Of a DNA stretch of 64,000 nt, positions 45,776 to 55,261 are shown piece after piece. The position numbers were made by a program, and so were the translations under genes. Under the pieces are notes generated by a model. That model searched no databases. It saw only the letters and a list, made by a program, of their open reading frames with translations, and had not been told where the DNA came from. Origin of the DNA: Opitutus sp. ER46 (GTDB lineage Bacteria > Verrucomicrobiota > Verrucomicrobiia > Opitutales > Opitutaceae); assembly GCF_003054705.1 (NCBI RefSeq), contig NZ_QAYX01000020.1:1-64000 (forward strand), given 5' to 3'. Position 1 is the first letter of the stretch. The number at the start of each line of letters is the position of its first letter.

Positions 45776-46348
45776 ATGACGACACTCTTCTATGCCGTGT
45801 GTCTCGTTGTCGGCCTGCTCTTCACGCTCATCAGCGCGGTGGCGGGTCATGTTTTCGGCGGCGGCCACGATGTCGCCGGTGGCCAGGACATCGGGACGGG
45901 CGGACACGCCGAGGCCGGGTTCGACGATGCCGGCATCCCCGGCATCTCCTTCTTCAGCCCGGTCGTGCTCGCCAGCTTCATCACCGCGTTCGGCGGGTTC
46001 GGCATTCTTTTCACCGACATTCCCGCGACCTCGGATGTGTGGCTGAGCGCTCCGCTCTCGATCGTGGGCGCGCTGCTCGTCGCGCTCGGCGTATTGGCGC
46101 TGTTTAACGCGATCTTCCGCCGCACCCAGAGCTCGAGCGAATCGCACATCGCCTCCGTCGTCGGCCTGCCGGCGTCGCTCATGTCGCCGATCCCCGAGAA
46201 TGGCGTCGGCGAGATTGCCTACGTGCAGGCGAGCACCCGCTACACCGCGCCGGCCCGCGCCGAAAAAGGCGTTGCCCTCGCCATGGGCCAGACCGTGCGG
46301 ATCACGCGCGTCGTCGGCACCCAGTTTTTCGTCGAACCCATCGCCTGA
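45776..46348 (+). CDS. NfeD-like membrane protein, flotillin partner
   Basis: The 190-residue protein has an N-terminal helix (TLFYAVCLVVGLLFTLISAV), a Gly/His-rich periplasmic loop, two more helices, and a C-terminal OB-fold-like domain ending in VRITRVVGTQFFVEPIA. This layout fits the NfeD/YuaF group, which is encoded next to flotillin and shapes membrane microdomains. The flotillin gene starts 12 bp downstream, supporting an operon. ATG 45776 precedes the first helix. Confidence 0.78.
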   Translation: MTTLFYAVCLVVGLLFTLISAVAGHVFGGGHDVAGGQDIGTGGHAEAGFDDAGIPGISFFSPVVLASFITAFGGFGILFTDIPATSDVWLSAPLSIVGALLVALGVLALFNAIFRRTQSSSESHIASVVGLPASLMSPIPENGVGEIAYVQASTRYTAPARAEKGVALAMGQTVRITRVVGTQFFVEPIA

Positions 46349-46360
46349 GTCTCTTTCCCC

Positions 46361-47980
46361 ATGAACGTCACGCTGCCCCTGTCCGCCCCGGTTTTGGCCG
46401 CCGTCGTCAACACCGACTTCCCGCTCTTCAAGGCGCTCGCCATCGCGAGCATCACGGTCGTCGTCATCTTCGTCTTCCTGGCGATCTTCGCCAGCCGCTA
46501 CACGAAGGTCGGGCCGAACCAGGTGCTCGTCATCTCCGGCCGCAAGCGGCTGGTCGTCGACCCCGACGGCACCAAGCGCAGCGTTGGCTTCCGCATCGTC
46601 AAGGGCGGCGGCGTGTTCGTCTGGCCGGTCTTTGAAAAGGTCGACCTGCTCTCGCTCGAGCTCCTCACGATCGATGTGCAGACCCCCGAGGTGTACACGA
46701 GCAAGGGCGTGCCGGTGAAGGTCGACGGCGTCGCGCAGATCAAGGTCAAAGGCGACGACATCTCCATCGCGACCGCCTCCGAACAGTTCCTCGGCAAGTC
46801 AAACGACGAGATCCGCAACATCGCCACGCAGACGCTTGAGGGCCACCTCCGCGCCATCCTCGGCACGATGACCGTCGAGGAGATTTACCAGAACCGCGAC
46901 GCCTTCGCCTCGAAGGTCCAGGAAGTCGCCGCTGGCGACATGGCCAACATGGGCCTCGGCATCGTCAGTTTCACGATTCGTGACATCCGCGACTCGCAGG
47001 GTTACCTGGACGCCCTCGGCAAACCCCGCATCGCGCAAGTCAAGCGCGACGCCCAGATCGCCCAGGCCGAGGCGGACCGCGACGCGATGATCAAGTCCGC
47101 CCAGGCCACGCAGGCCGGCCAGGAGGCGAAGTTTGTTGCCGACACCCGCATCGCCGAGGCGCAGCGCGACTATCAGACCAACGTCGCCCAGTACCAGGCC
47201 GCGGTGAACCAGAAGAAGGCCGAGGCCGACCTCGCGTACGACCTGCAGAAGTTCAAGACCGGCCAGCTCGTGAAGGCCGAAGAGGTGCAGGTGCAGATCA
47301 TCGAGAAGCAGAAGCAGATCGAGCTGCAGCAGCAGGAAATTCTCCGCCGCCAGCGCGAGCTCGAGGCGAACGTACAGAAGCCGGCTGACGCCGAGCGCTA
47401 CAAGGTCGAGACCCTCGCCAACGCCCACAAATTCCAGTTGGAAACCGAAGCCGCCGGCGCCGCCGCAGCCGCCAAGGCCACCGGTTTCGCCAACGCCGAA
47501 GTTGCCCGCGCCACCGGTCTCGCCGAAGCCGAGGCCAACAAGGCACGCGGTCTCGCCGAGGCCGACATCATCGAGGCCCAGGGCAAGGCGCAGGCCGAGG
47601 CGATGCGCCAGAAGGCCGAATCCTTCAAGGAGTACAACCAGGCCGCCGTGATCGAGATGATCGTCCGCGTCCTCCCGGAGGTCGCCGGCAAGATCAGCGA
47701 GCCGCTCGCGAAGACCGAGAAGATGGTGATCATCAACTCGGGCAACGGCGTCGGCGGTGGTGCCAGCAAGCTCACCGGCGACATCACCCAGATTGTCGCC
47801 CAGCTCCCGCCCGTCCTCGAAAGCCTCACCGGCGTGAAGTTCGACAAGCTCCTCGAACAAGTGCCCGTTCTCCGCAACGCCATGGCCAAGACCCCGGCCG
47901 CGGCGCCCGCCGGCGACGTGCGTGTGCCCGAGGTGCCGCCGCTGAAACTCGGCGTCGACGTCACGCCCAAGCGCGACTGA
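46361..47980 (+). CDS. floT: Flotillin-like SPFH protein
   Basis: This membrane-scaffold protein of 539 residues has a membrane anchor (ALAIASITVVVIFVFLAIF), an SPFH/PHB domain (about 45-230, starting YTKVGPNQVLVISGRKR), and a long Ala/Glu-rich coiled coil (about 230-420) with repeats such as FANAEVARATGLAEAEANKA typical of flotillins. A conserved C-terminal segment follows (VLPEVAGKISEPLAKTEKM, then VGGGASKLTGDI). It is expected to form lipid-raft-like domains at the inner membrane, together with the NfeD-like protein. The following gene starts 36 bp later. Confidence 0.92.
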   Translation: MNVTLPLSAPVLAAVVNTDFPLFKALAIASITVVVIFVFLAIFASRYTKVGPNQVLVISGRKRLVVDPDGTKRSVGFRIVKGGGVFVWPVFEKVDLLSLELLTIDVQTPEVYTSKGVPVKVDGVAQIKVKGDDISIATASEQFLGKSNDEIRNIATQTLEGHLRAILGTMTVEEIYQNRDAFASKVQEVAAGDMANMGLGIVSFTIRDIRDSQGYLDALGKPRIAQVKRDAQIAQAEADRDAMIKSAQATQAGQEAKFVADTRIAEAQRDYQTNVAQYQAAVNQKKAEADLAYDLQKFKTGQLVKAEEVQVQIIEKQKQIELQQQEILRRQRELEANVQKPADAERYKVETLANAHKFQLETEAAGAAAAAKATGFANAEVARATGLAEAEANKARGLAEADIIEAQGKAQAEAMRQKAESFKEYNQAAVIEMIVRVLPEVAGKISEPLAKTEKMVIINSGNGVGGGASKLTGDITQIVAQLPPVLESLTGVKFDKLLEQVPVLRNAMAKTPAAAPAGDVRVPEVPPLKLGVDVTPKRD

Positions 47981-48016
47981 GTCATTCCTCCGCGGCCAGT
48001 CGCCCGCCCATCCGCC

Positions 48017-48895
48017 ATGCGCCTGTTTGAAGCGATCCTCGAAGTGAACCGGCGCCGCGTCGCAGGCGACCGCAGCGCGTTCATCCCCGCCGGCACCTTT
48101 GCCGACGCGCTGCCGGTGGCCGCCCTTACCTGTTTCGACGCGCGTCTCAACTCGCTGCTGCCCGACGCGCTCGGCGTGCCGGACGACCAGTTCATCTGGT
48201 TGCGCAACGCCGGCGGCGTCATCACCGGACCGCTCAGCAGCACGATGCGCTCGTTGGGCCTCGCCAGCGCGCTCAAGGGCGCCCGCGAGATCGTGGTCAT
48301 CGGCCACAGTGATGGACTCTCCGGAAAGAACACCATGCTCCAGCTGCTCGAGCGATTTGGCACGCTCGGCGTGGATCGGCAGCGCCTCCCCGAAAACCTC
48401 GTCGAGTATTTCGGCCTCTTCGGCTCCGAGCGGCAGAACGTGCAGCGCAGCGTAGAGATCGCGCGCGCCAGCCCGCTGATCGGCGCCAAGGTACCAGTGC
48501 ACGGGCTGCTCCTCGACCTGAAGACCGGGGCTCTTGAGTGGCTCGTCAACGGGTATCAGGATTCCGGAGTCGTCCCCGCCGGTCCGACCGGCACCGCCTT
48601 CGCCCGGGCCGAGAACGCGCTCGAGAAGCTCGCGCGCATCGGCCACGCCGTCGATGCCGAGCTGAAGCTCCCGGACACGGGGATCGGCCAAACCCTCTCG
48701 GCCGCCCAAGACTGGCTGCATCGCGCCGAACACGTCGCCGCCGCCGTCCTGCCTTCGGACCCGGCAACGGCCGCCCAAGGCCAAGCGACGCCGAACAAGA
48801 AACCGACGCCGGCCAGCCCGCTCGAAACCTTGCAGGCTCGCGCCCGCGAATTCGCCGCCAGCCAAGCCGGCCGCAAACCGTCCGGCAAGGGCTGA
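48017..48895 (+). CDS. Beta-carbonic-anhydrase-like protein lacking one zinc ligand
   Basis: The first 110 residues match the beta-carbonic-anhydrase core. The first zinc ligand and its Asp/Arg dyad are present (TCFDARL, C39, D41, R43), as are WLRNAGG and the second ligand histidine in VVIGHSDG (H97). In active enzymes the last motif is GHxxC; here the cysteine position is glycine (G100), so the normal three-ligand zinc site cannot form. The C-terminal half (about 140-292) is helical with a Pro/Ala-rich tail ending in a basic stretch. It may be a regulatory or bicarbonate-binding relative, or bind zinc differently. It follows flotillin in the same direction. Confidence 0.72.
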   Translation: MRLFEAILEVNRRRVAGDRSAFIPAGTFADALPVAALTCFDARLNSLLPDALGVPDDQFIWLRNAGGVITGPLSSTMRSLGLASALKGAREIVVIGHSDGLSGKNTMLQLLERFGTLGVDRQRLPENLVEYFGLFGSERQNVQRSVEIARASPLIGAKVPVHGLLLDLKTGALEWLVNGYQDSGVVPAGPTGTAFARAENALEKLARIGHAVDAELKLPDTGIGQTLSAAQDWLHRAEHVAAAVLPSDPATAAQGQATPNKKPTPASPLETLQARAREFAASQAGRKPSGKG

Positions 48896-49206
48896 CGTCA
48901 GGGGCGCCAGGGCGACAAGCACTCGCGCCGCTCCGAACCTCGCCGGTCGGCCTTCCAGGCCACCCGGCCAAGCCCGCCTCTGAGGTGGGCCAAAGCTGCA
49001 CGCAAACCCTCTGCATCACACGTAGCCCACTTCCCTGAAGTTATTTATGGAATTCTCATGAACGCGGAAAACCGTGCCCAATTGCTCACACCGGGGGCCC
49101 TCGTCCAGCGCCGATGCCCCCATCTTTCGGTCTCCGCCCAGCTGGAAATCGAGCCTAGGGCGGTCCGTTGACAGCGCTCGCGCCGGCCCCCTAGTTTCCC
49201 GCCCGC
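48896..49206. other. Non-coding gap upstream of accA
   Basis: No gene, repeat or clear hairpin is seen in these 311 bp. A ttgaca hexamer at 49168-49173 is followed 18 bp later by tagttt, a weak -35/-10 pair close to the accA start. It is not enough to call a promoter with confidence. Confidence 0.4.
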
Positions 49207-50187
49207 ATGGAATCCCCACTCTACGTCCTGGAATTCGAAAAGCCGCTCCGCGAGCTGATGAAGCAGCTGGACGAGCTTCGCCAGCGTTCGATCGAAACGA
49301 ACGTCGATCTGCGCGCCGAGATCCAGGCAATCGAGTCCAAGATCGAAAGCACCCAGCGGGACATCTACTCCAACCTCTCGCCCTGGCAGAAGGTGCAGAT
49401 CGCGCGTCATCCGAAACGCCCCTACGCCCTCGATTACGTCGGGATGATCTGTGAGAACTTTCAGGAGCTGCATGGCGATCGGCAGTACAACGACGACCGC
49501 GCCTTGGTGGGCGGCACCGCGTACTTCGACGGTCAGGCGGTGATGATCGTGGCCCAGCAGAAAGGCCGTGACCCCAAGGAGCGCATGGCCCGGAATTTCG
49601 GCATGCCCAAGCCCGAGGGCTACCGAAAGGCCATTCGCCTCATGCGCCTCGCGGAGAAGTTTGGCATCCCGGTGCTCACCTTTATCGACACCCCCGGAGC
49701 GTTCCCCGGCGTCGAGTCCGAGGAGCGCCACGTCTCGGAGGCGATCGCGTATAACCTTCGCGAGATGTCGCTGTTGAAGACGCCCACGGTCTCCATCGTC
49801 GTCGGCGAGGGCGGCTCGGGCGGCGCCCTTGGGATCGGCGTCACCGATCGCGTGCTGATCTTCGAAAACAGCTACTACTCCGTCATCTCACCCGAAGGCT
49901 GCGCCGCCATTCTCTGGAAGGATTCCGCCGCCGCGCCCAGGGCGGCCGAAGCATTGAAGGTCAGCGCCGATCACCTCGAGAAGCTCGGCGTCGTGGACGA
50001 GGTCGTGCCGGAGCCGCTCGGCGGCGCCCACCACGACCCGCAACAGGCCGCGAGCGCGCTGAAGTACATCATCCAGAAGCATCTCAACGACCTGCGCGGA
50101 CTCTCCACCGACCAGTTGCTCGACGCCCGTTACCAGCGCTACCGGCACCTCGGCGTGTACGAGGAAGCCGGCAAGGTGAAGAGCTGA
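49207..50187 (+). CDS. accA: Acetyl-CoA carboxylase carboxyltransferase subunit alpha
   Basis: The 326-residue subunit forms the carboxyltransferase that makes malonyl-CoA together with AccD. It has an N-terminal helical region (LREL-type, residues 1-55), WQKVQIARHPKRPYALDYV, the crotonase-fold core with VGGTAYFDGQAVMIVAQQKG, and the oxyanion region FIDTPGAFPGVESEERHVSEAIA. The typical IVVGEGGSGGALGIGV is also present. accD is not nearby, as is common in several phyla. Confidence 0.97.
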   Translation: MESPLYVLEFEKPLRELMKQLDELRQRSIETNVDLRAEIQAIESKIESTQRDIYSNLSPWQKVQIARHPKRPYALDYVGMICENFQELHGDRQYNDDRALVGGTAYFDGQAVMIVAQQKGRDPKERMARNFGMPKPEGYRKAIRLMRLAEKFGIPVLTFIDTPGAFPGVESEERHVSEAIAYNLREMSLLKTPTVSIVVGEGGSGGALGIGVTDRVLIFENSYYSVISPEGCAAILWKDSAAAPRAAEALKVSADHLEKLGVVDEVVPEPLGGAHHDPQQAASALKYIIQKHLNDLRGLSTDQLLDARYQRYRHLGVYEEAGKVKS

Positions 50188-50278
50188 GTCCGGCAAGACT
50201 CCGACGCATATCACCCCGCGCGCGGCTCCTCACGTGAGCCGCCCCATGGTGACATGCGCGTCTCGGGCCGACCTGAGG

Positions 50279-51061
50279 TCAGCGGCGGACGGTCACCAAC
50301 TCGATGCTGCGCGCGTTCGCCATCGACGCGTCGATCTCGATCAACGCGCCCGAAATGCGCACGTCCTCCGTCGCCACTTCCACCCGCCGCGGCATGCCGT
50401 CCATGAAGCGCGCGATAATCGGGTCGACCACCCGCCCCAGCACGCTCGTGTACGGACCGGTCATGCCCAGATCGCACATGAACGCCGTGCCGCGTGGCAG
50501 CACGCGCGCATCCGCCGTCGGCACGTGCGTGTGCGTGCCCACCACCGCCGTCACGCGCCCGTCGAGATACCAGCCGAGCGCCTGCTTCTCTGACGTGGCC
50601 TCGGCGTGGATTTCAACGATGATCGCGTCCGCCTGCGCCTTGAGTTGATCGATGAGGCGATCCGCCGTCAGGAACGGGCAGTCTGCCTTCGTGTTCATGA
50701 AGCTGCGGCCAAGCACCGTAAACACGGCCACGCGGAAGCCGCGCGTCTCGATAATCACGTGATCCCACCCGGGGCACTTCGCCGGGAGATTTGCGGGCCG
50801 GCAGACCTTGTCCACCTGGGTAATCTCCGTTTCCCAGCCCCGCTGGTCCCAGACGTGGTCACCCAGCGTGATCGCGTCGACGCCCGCCTCGAGCAGCGAT
50901 TTGGCAATCGACCCCGTGATGCCCGCCCCGGCGGCCGCGTTCTCCGCGTTCGCGATCACGAAATCCAAGCCCATATCGAGCCGCAGGCGCCCCAACTTCT
51001 CCAGGATGATCTCCCGGCCCGGACGACCCACGATGTCACCGATAAAGAGCAGCTTGAGCAT
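50279..51061 (-). CDS. ymdB: YmdB-family metallophosphoesterase
   Basis: The 260-residue protein belongs to the TIGR00282/YmdB family of calcineurin-like phosphodiesterases (2',3'-cyclic nucleotides in Bacillus). Metal-site motifs are [56 protein letters not shown], and [11 protein letters not shown] with the final histidines. The start ATG 51061 corresponds to the family N-terminus MLKLLFIGD; the frame is open far upstream without similarity. In Bacillus this enzyme affects biofilm and RNA turnover; its role here is unknown. Confidence 0.9.
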   Translation of the reverse strand: MLKLLFIGDIVGRPGREIILEKLGRLRLDMGLDFVIANAENAAAGAGITGSIAKSLLEAGVDAITLGDHVWDQRGWETEITQVDKVCRPANLPAKCPGWDHVIIETRGFRVAVFTVLGRSFMNTKADCPFLTADRLIDQLKAQADAIIVEIHAEATSEKQALGWYLDGRVTAVVGTHTHVPTADARVLPRGTAFMCDLGMTGPYTSVLGRVVDPIIARFMDGMPRRVEVATEDVRISGALIEIDASMANARSIELVTVRR

Positions 51062-51495
51062 GATTTCACCCTGAGGCTCCGCCGGCATGGTGCCACACGA
51101 AAAATCGACGCGCCCGCCCTTGCTCCCAAATGCACCGTCGGGAGCGCCCCGCCAACGATGCTCCGCGGACGCCGATTTCGACACCTGCCTCTGCTCAGGC
51201 CGGCGACTGGAGCACGGCGTCAGACAACCGCAGGCATATGGGCGCGTACGAGCCCCTGATTCTCCTGCACCTTCGGGAGCATATGTGGGCGCCCACAACC
51301 GGAGAATCGGCCGACTTGGCACCAAATTGGTTGTCAGCAACCAACGCTCACTCTGGACGTCGGCACGTATCGGCGGCATCGGCACTGCAATATATTGATA
51401 AATAGCATCTAACGCGATTACTGTAAGCCTTGGCACGCGCCACGCATAGGATTACGCCAGTCGTTTCCTTTCTCTCTCTCAACCCCGTATCCGCC
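51062..51495. other. Divergent non-coding gap between ymdB and the coiled-coil secreted protein
   Basis: No gene is supported in these 434 bp. The right half is clearly AT-richer (around 51380-51425), consistent with promoters. A ttgata hexamer occurs at 51395, and a -24/-12-like element at 51431-51446. Nothing repeat-like was found. Confidence 0.45.
51431..51446 (+). promoter_or_regulatory. Candidate sigma-54 promoter
   Basis: TGGCACGCGCCACGCA matches the -24 element TGGCACG exactly and the -12 element (TTGCW) at the invariant GC, with correct spacing. Two bases of the -12 box differ. Transcription would start about 40 nt before ATG 51496. Without an enhancer site or regulator nearby this remains tentative. 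Confidence 0.3.
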
Positions 51496-53211
51496 ATGTG
51501 TAAACGATCCGCTCTCCTCGTTCGCCCAGCTCTCCTCGCCGTTGCCGGGACCCTGCTCTCGTTTGCCACCGCGAGCTCCGCGATGGCAACCACCACGGCT
51601 CCCACCTCGAGCGGAGGTAGCGCGCCCGTCTCGTCCAACGCCTACATCGAACAGCCGCAGTCGAGCGTGACGACCGTCACGACGCCCGTCTGGGGCGGCA
51701 CCTACTACGGAGGCAGCTCCGGGTACTACGGCAGCAGCCATTGGAACACATTCACCCCGGGTTGGGGCTACTCCTCCGCGACGACTTGGCGGCCACGCCG
51801 TTATTTCTTTCCTCCCACCCCTCCCGCGCTCGGCGAATCCTATCCGCGCAATCGCACGCGCTCGGCGAGCCTGAGCCTCTCAACCATCCCGCTCGAACTC
51901 TCCGAGCATGTGAACGAGCCGTACTACTCGCCGCTCAGCCCGTTCCTGTACGAGGAGAGCCTCTCGAAAAAGCGCCGCAAGATGATCGACGACTACTCGG
52001 CGGCCAAGACCGCCCTCGTCGACGAGCTCCGCGCCAAGATCGAATCTGTCCGCGCGCTCGACCCCGCAGCCCGCGAAGCCCAGCTCGCCGATTTCGCCCG
52101 CCAGCAGGAGCCCCGCGCCCTCGAGGTCGAAAAGATGGGCTACGCGATCCGCGACGAGTTCACCGGCTGGAGCCTCTTCTCAAACAGCTCCGACTGGAAC
52201 GAGGCCCGCGACTGGCGCCTCGGTGACGACACACGTTGGGAATCGAATCTCGACGAGGCCAAGCTCATGCGCGGCGCCTCCTATTTCCAGGAGGGACTCT
52301 CGCCCGCCCAGCGCCGTCTCCTGCGCGAATACGCGATGGAGCTCGATGACTCCGGCCGCGGCCCCATGGCCGAGATCGGCCTCGATGCCCGCGGGCCCTA
52401 CCTGTACTTCAGCCCCGAGACCAGCCGCTTCCGCCTTCCTGCCAGCCTGCCCGCCGAAACCCGGACGCTGATCGCGAACTACACCAAGGAAAAGTCCGCC
52501 CTTAAGAAGGAACTGCGCGATGCCCTTTATCGCGAGGACCGCCGCTGGTTCGGTTCGAAACGCACCGCCGCCATGAAGGCGCTCGCCGAGGCCCAGGCCA
52601 CCCGCCTCGCGGCGCTCGACACCATGGCCGAGGAAATCCGTCGCGCGCTCGTCGCCTACCCGCTGCCGAACCGCCCGCGCGCCGCTACCCCGGCGATCCC
52701 GCAGGAGTTCCGCAACCGGCTCGCGAAGTTCGTCGAGGACCGCGACGGGTACCAGCGCACGATGAACAAGCGTCGCGCCGACCTCGCGAAGCAGTTCTCC
52801 ACCTCTCGCGTCGAGTTCGTGAAGATGGCCGGTGGCTTCGGCATCCAGCTCGTCCCCAGCCGCAAGCTGAACGCCGAGGACAGCGCCAAGGCCCAGGCGG
52901 TCGTCGCCGAGCTCGCCTCCTTCAACGCCGAGCAGATCAAGACGTACGATCGCCTCGTGCAGGAGAAGGAAGCCATCCGCGAGGCCCTCATCAACGCCTC
53001 CGGCCCGCTCGCCCCGCTCGTCTCCACCCGCATCGTCGACCTGATCCTGGCGGACTACTCCCGCACCATCCTCGTCGAGGAACTCTGGCGCCAGTACCGC
53101 GATTATGAGGACGCCGTTCTCCTCCCGGGCCTCGCCCCCGCCCAACGGCGCATGCTCTACGATGCCGCCCTCGTGAAGCTCGATCAGCAGACTCCGTCCT
53201 ACACCTACTGA
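51496..53211 (+). CDS. Secreted coiled-coil protein of unknown function
   Basis: The 571-residue product has a signal peptide (PALLAVAGTLLSFATASSAMA) and a Gly/Tyr/Ser-rich segment (GGTYYGGSSGYYGSSHW). A long predominantly helical, charged body follows (LSKKRRKMIDDYSAAKTALV, AKIESVRALDPAAREAQLAD and more). Three comparable helical blocks each contain a K/R-rich helix after a proline-rich break, suggesting internal repeats. I do not recognise a family. It ends before two tandem hairpins, so it is probably a single-gene unit. A structural role in the periplasm or outer envelope is possible but unsupported. Confidence 0.7.
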   Translation: MCKRSALLVRPALLAVAGTLLSFATASSAMATTTAPTSSGGSAPVSSNAYIEQPQSSVTTVTTPVWGGTYYGGSSGYYGSSHWNTFTPGWGYSSATTWRPRRYFFPPTPPALGESYPRNRTRSASLSLSTIPLELSEHVNEPYYSPLSPFLYEESLSKKRRKMIDDYSAAKTALVDELRAKIESVRALDPAAREAQLADFARQQEPRALEVEKMGYAIRDEFTGWSLFSNSSDWNEARDWRLGDDTRWESNLDEAKLMRGASYFQEGLSPAQRRLLREYAMELDDSGRGPMAEIGLDARGPYLYFSPETSRFRLPASLPAETRTLIANYTKEKSALKKELRDALYREDRRWFGSKRTAAMKALAEAQATRLAALDTMAEEIRRALVAYPLPNRPRAATPAIPQEFRNRLAKFVEDRDGYQRTMNKRRADLAKQFSTSRVEFVKMAGGFGIQLVPSRKLNAEDSAKAQAVVAELASFNAEQIKTYDRLVQEKEAIREALINASGPLAPLVSTRIVDLILADYSRTILVEELWRQYRDYEDAVLLPGLAPAQRRMLYDAALVKLDQQTPSYTY

Positions 53212-53250
53212 TCCGAACTTCGTCCCTTTGGGTTAGAAGCAAAGTCAGGC

Positions 53251-53320
53251 GGAGCCGGCCCCGCGATCATGGCCGGCTCCGCAAGCCCGGCAGCCGCATT
53301 GCTGCCGGGCTCTCTTTTTT
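53251..53320 (+). terminator. Two tandem hairpins with T tract
   Basis: The first stem is ggagccggcc (53251-53260) with ggccggctcc (53271-53280). The second stem is agcccggcagc (53284-53294) with gctgccgggct (53301-53311), followed by ctctttttt. The second is a strong intrinsic terminator for the coiled-coil gene. Both precede ilvB by about 150 bp. Confidence 0.88.
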
Positions 53321-53466
53321 ATCGCCCGCGCACCTCCGGCCTGCCGATTGCCACCGGCGATGCTTGTGACACACTTGGCGTCGGACGCTCCGGAATCCGG
53401 CCTTGCGTCGCATCAAAGCGATGGCCTTTGCTGTCCGCCGTCTGTGTACCTCCACCACGTTCTCGC

Positions 53467-55242
53467 ATGAAAAAAGCCACCTCCTCCGCCGTGCCGTCGA
53501 AACCTGATGTGGGCCGCGAAATGAAGGGCGCCGACTGCGTCGTGGAGTGCCTGGTCCGCGAGGGCGTCGACGTCGTGTTCGCGTATCCCGGCGGTGCCTC
53601 GCAGGAGCTGCATCAGGCGCTCGCCCGCACCGAGAAGATCCGCGTCATCCTCCCGCGGCACGAACAGGGCGGCTCGTTCGCCGCCGAGGGCTACGCCCGC
53701 GCCTCGGGTCGCGTCGGCGTGTGCATGGCCACCAGCGGCCCCGGCGCCACCAATCTCGTTTCCGCGATTGCCGACGCATTCATGGACTCCGTCCCGCTGG
53801 TCGCGATCACCGGCCAGGTGTACTCGAAGTACATCGGGAAGATGGCGTTCCAGGAAACCGACTTCTTCGGGCTGACGCTCCCGATCGTGAAGCACTCCTA
53901 CCTCGTCATGGACGTGAAGGAGCTGCCGCGCGTCTTCAAGGAGGCGTTCCACCTCGCCCGCAGCGGTCGTCCCGGCCCGGTCGTCATCGACATCCCGAAG
54001 GACGTGCAGCAGGCGAAGTTCACGCCGACGTTCCCGGCCAACGTCCAGTTCCGCAGCGCCTACGCCTCCGCCACCCAGCTCGCCACCGATGAACAGCTCA
54101 AAGCGGTCATCGCCTTGGTCGCGAACGCGAAGCGCCCGGTGATCTACGCCGGCGGCGGCATCATTTCCGCGGAGGCCCACAAGGAACTCCGTGCGTTCGC
54201 CGAAAAGACCAACATCCCCGTCGCCACCACGCTCATGGGGCTGGGCGCGTTCCCTGAGACTCACCCGCTCTCGATGCAGTGGTTCGGCATGCATGGCGCC
54301 GCGTACGGCAACTGGGCCGTCGACGAGGCCGACGTGCTGCTCACGCTCGGCGCCCGCTTCGACGACCGCATCACCGGCGACACCGGCAAGTTCGCCAGCC
54401 GCGCAACGATCGTGCACATCGACATCGACGCGTCGGAGCACAACAAGAACAAGCGCGTCCAGCTCCCCATCATCAGCGACATCAAGCACGCGCTGCGCCG
54501 GCTCAACGAGCTCCTCGCCGCCCAGTCGTTCACGCCCCCCGACACCCGCGCCTGGCACGAGCAGATTGCCACGTGGAAGAAGCAGCACCCGTTCCGGTAC
54601 GACGACAGCAAGTACATCGTGCCGCAGGCCGCCGTCGCGACGCTCTACGAACTCACCAAGGGCGACGCCATCATCGCCACCGGCGTCGGCCAGCACCAGA
54701 TGTGGTCGGCCCAGTTCTACCGGTTCTCCGAACCGCGCCGCTATATCAGCTCGCTGGGGCTCGGCGCCATGGGCTTCGGTTATCCCGCCGCGATCGGCGC
54801 CAAGGTCGCGTTCCCCGACCGCCAGGTCATCGATATCGACGGTGACGGCTCGTTCATGATGAACATCCAGGAGCTCGCCACGGCGAAGATCGAGAAGATC
54901 GGTGCGAAGGCGATGATCCTGAACAACCAGCACCTCGGCATGGTGGTGCAGTGGGAAGACCGCTTCTACGGCAGCGTCCGCGGCAACACGATTCTCGGCG
55001 ACGAGACCAACGTCGGCAGCCCCGACAACCTCGACGGCCTCTATCCGAACTTCGTGAAGATCGCCGAGGGTTTCGGCATCGCCGGCCGCCGCGTCCACCT
55101 GAAGAGCGAGCTCAAGGACGCCATCCAGGAGATGCTCGACCACGATGGCCCGTTCGTCCTCGACGTGGTCGTGCCCTACACCGAGCACGTGCTGCCGATG
55201 ATCCCCGCCGGCCGCACCGTAAAGGACATGCTCCTGAAGTAA
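53467..55242 (+). CDS. ilvB: Acetolactate synthase large subunit
   Basis: This ThDP-dependent enzyme is the first committed step of valine, leucine and isoleucine synthesis. The 591-residue protein has the catalytic glutamate region ([20 protein letters not shown]), [15 protein letters not shown], the QxxxFG-like [18 protein letters not shown], the central FAD-region [15 protein letters not shown], and the ThDP-Mg motif [20 protein letters not shown] 53467 was chosen as the first start after the terminator hairpins. The regulatory subunit gene ilvN, usually directly downstream, is absent: the next gene is convergent. Confidence 0.94.
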   Translation: MKKATSSAVPSKPDVGREMKGADCVVECLVREGVDVVFAYPGGASQELHQALARTEKIRVILPRHEQGGSFAAEGYARASGRVGVCMATSGPGATNLVSAIADAFMDSVPLVAITGQVYSKYIGKMAFQETDFFGLTLPIVKHSYLVMDVKELPRVFKEAFHLARSGRPGPVVIDIPKDVQQAKFTPTFPANVQFRSAYASATQLATDEQLKAVIALVANAKRPVIYAGGGIISAEAHKELRAFAEKTNIPVATTLMGLGAFPETHPLSMQWFGMHGAAYGNWAVDEADVLLTLGARFDDRITGDTGKFASRATIVHIDIDASEHNKNKRVQLPIISDIKHALRRLNELLAAQSFTPPDTRAWHEQIATWKKQHPFRYDDSKYIVPQAAVATLYELTKGDAIIATGVGQHQMWSAQFYRFSEPRRYISSLGLGAMGFGYPAAIGAKVAFPDRQVIDIDGDGSFMMNIQELATAKIEKIGAKAMILNNQHLGMVVQWEDRFYGSVRGNTILGDETNVGSPDNLDGLYPNFVKIAEGFGIAGRRVHLKSELKDAIQEMLDHDGPFVLDVVVPYTEHVLPMIPAGRTVKDMLLK

Positions 55243-55261
55243 GGCGCGCCGCGCGGCCGCC

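Noticed and set aside
49168-49196. A sigma-70 promoter directly before accA (ttgaca, then tagttt)
   Set aside because: The -10 match is poor and the implied start would be at the ATG. It is mentioned only as a weak possibility.
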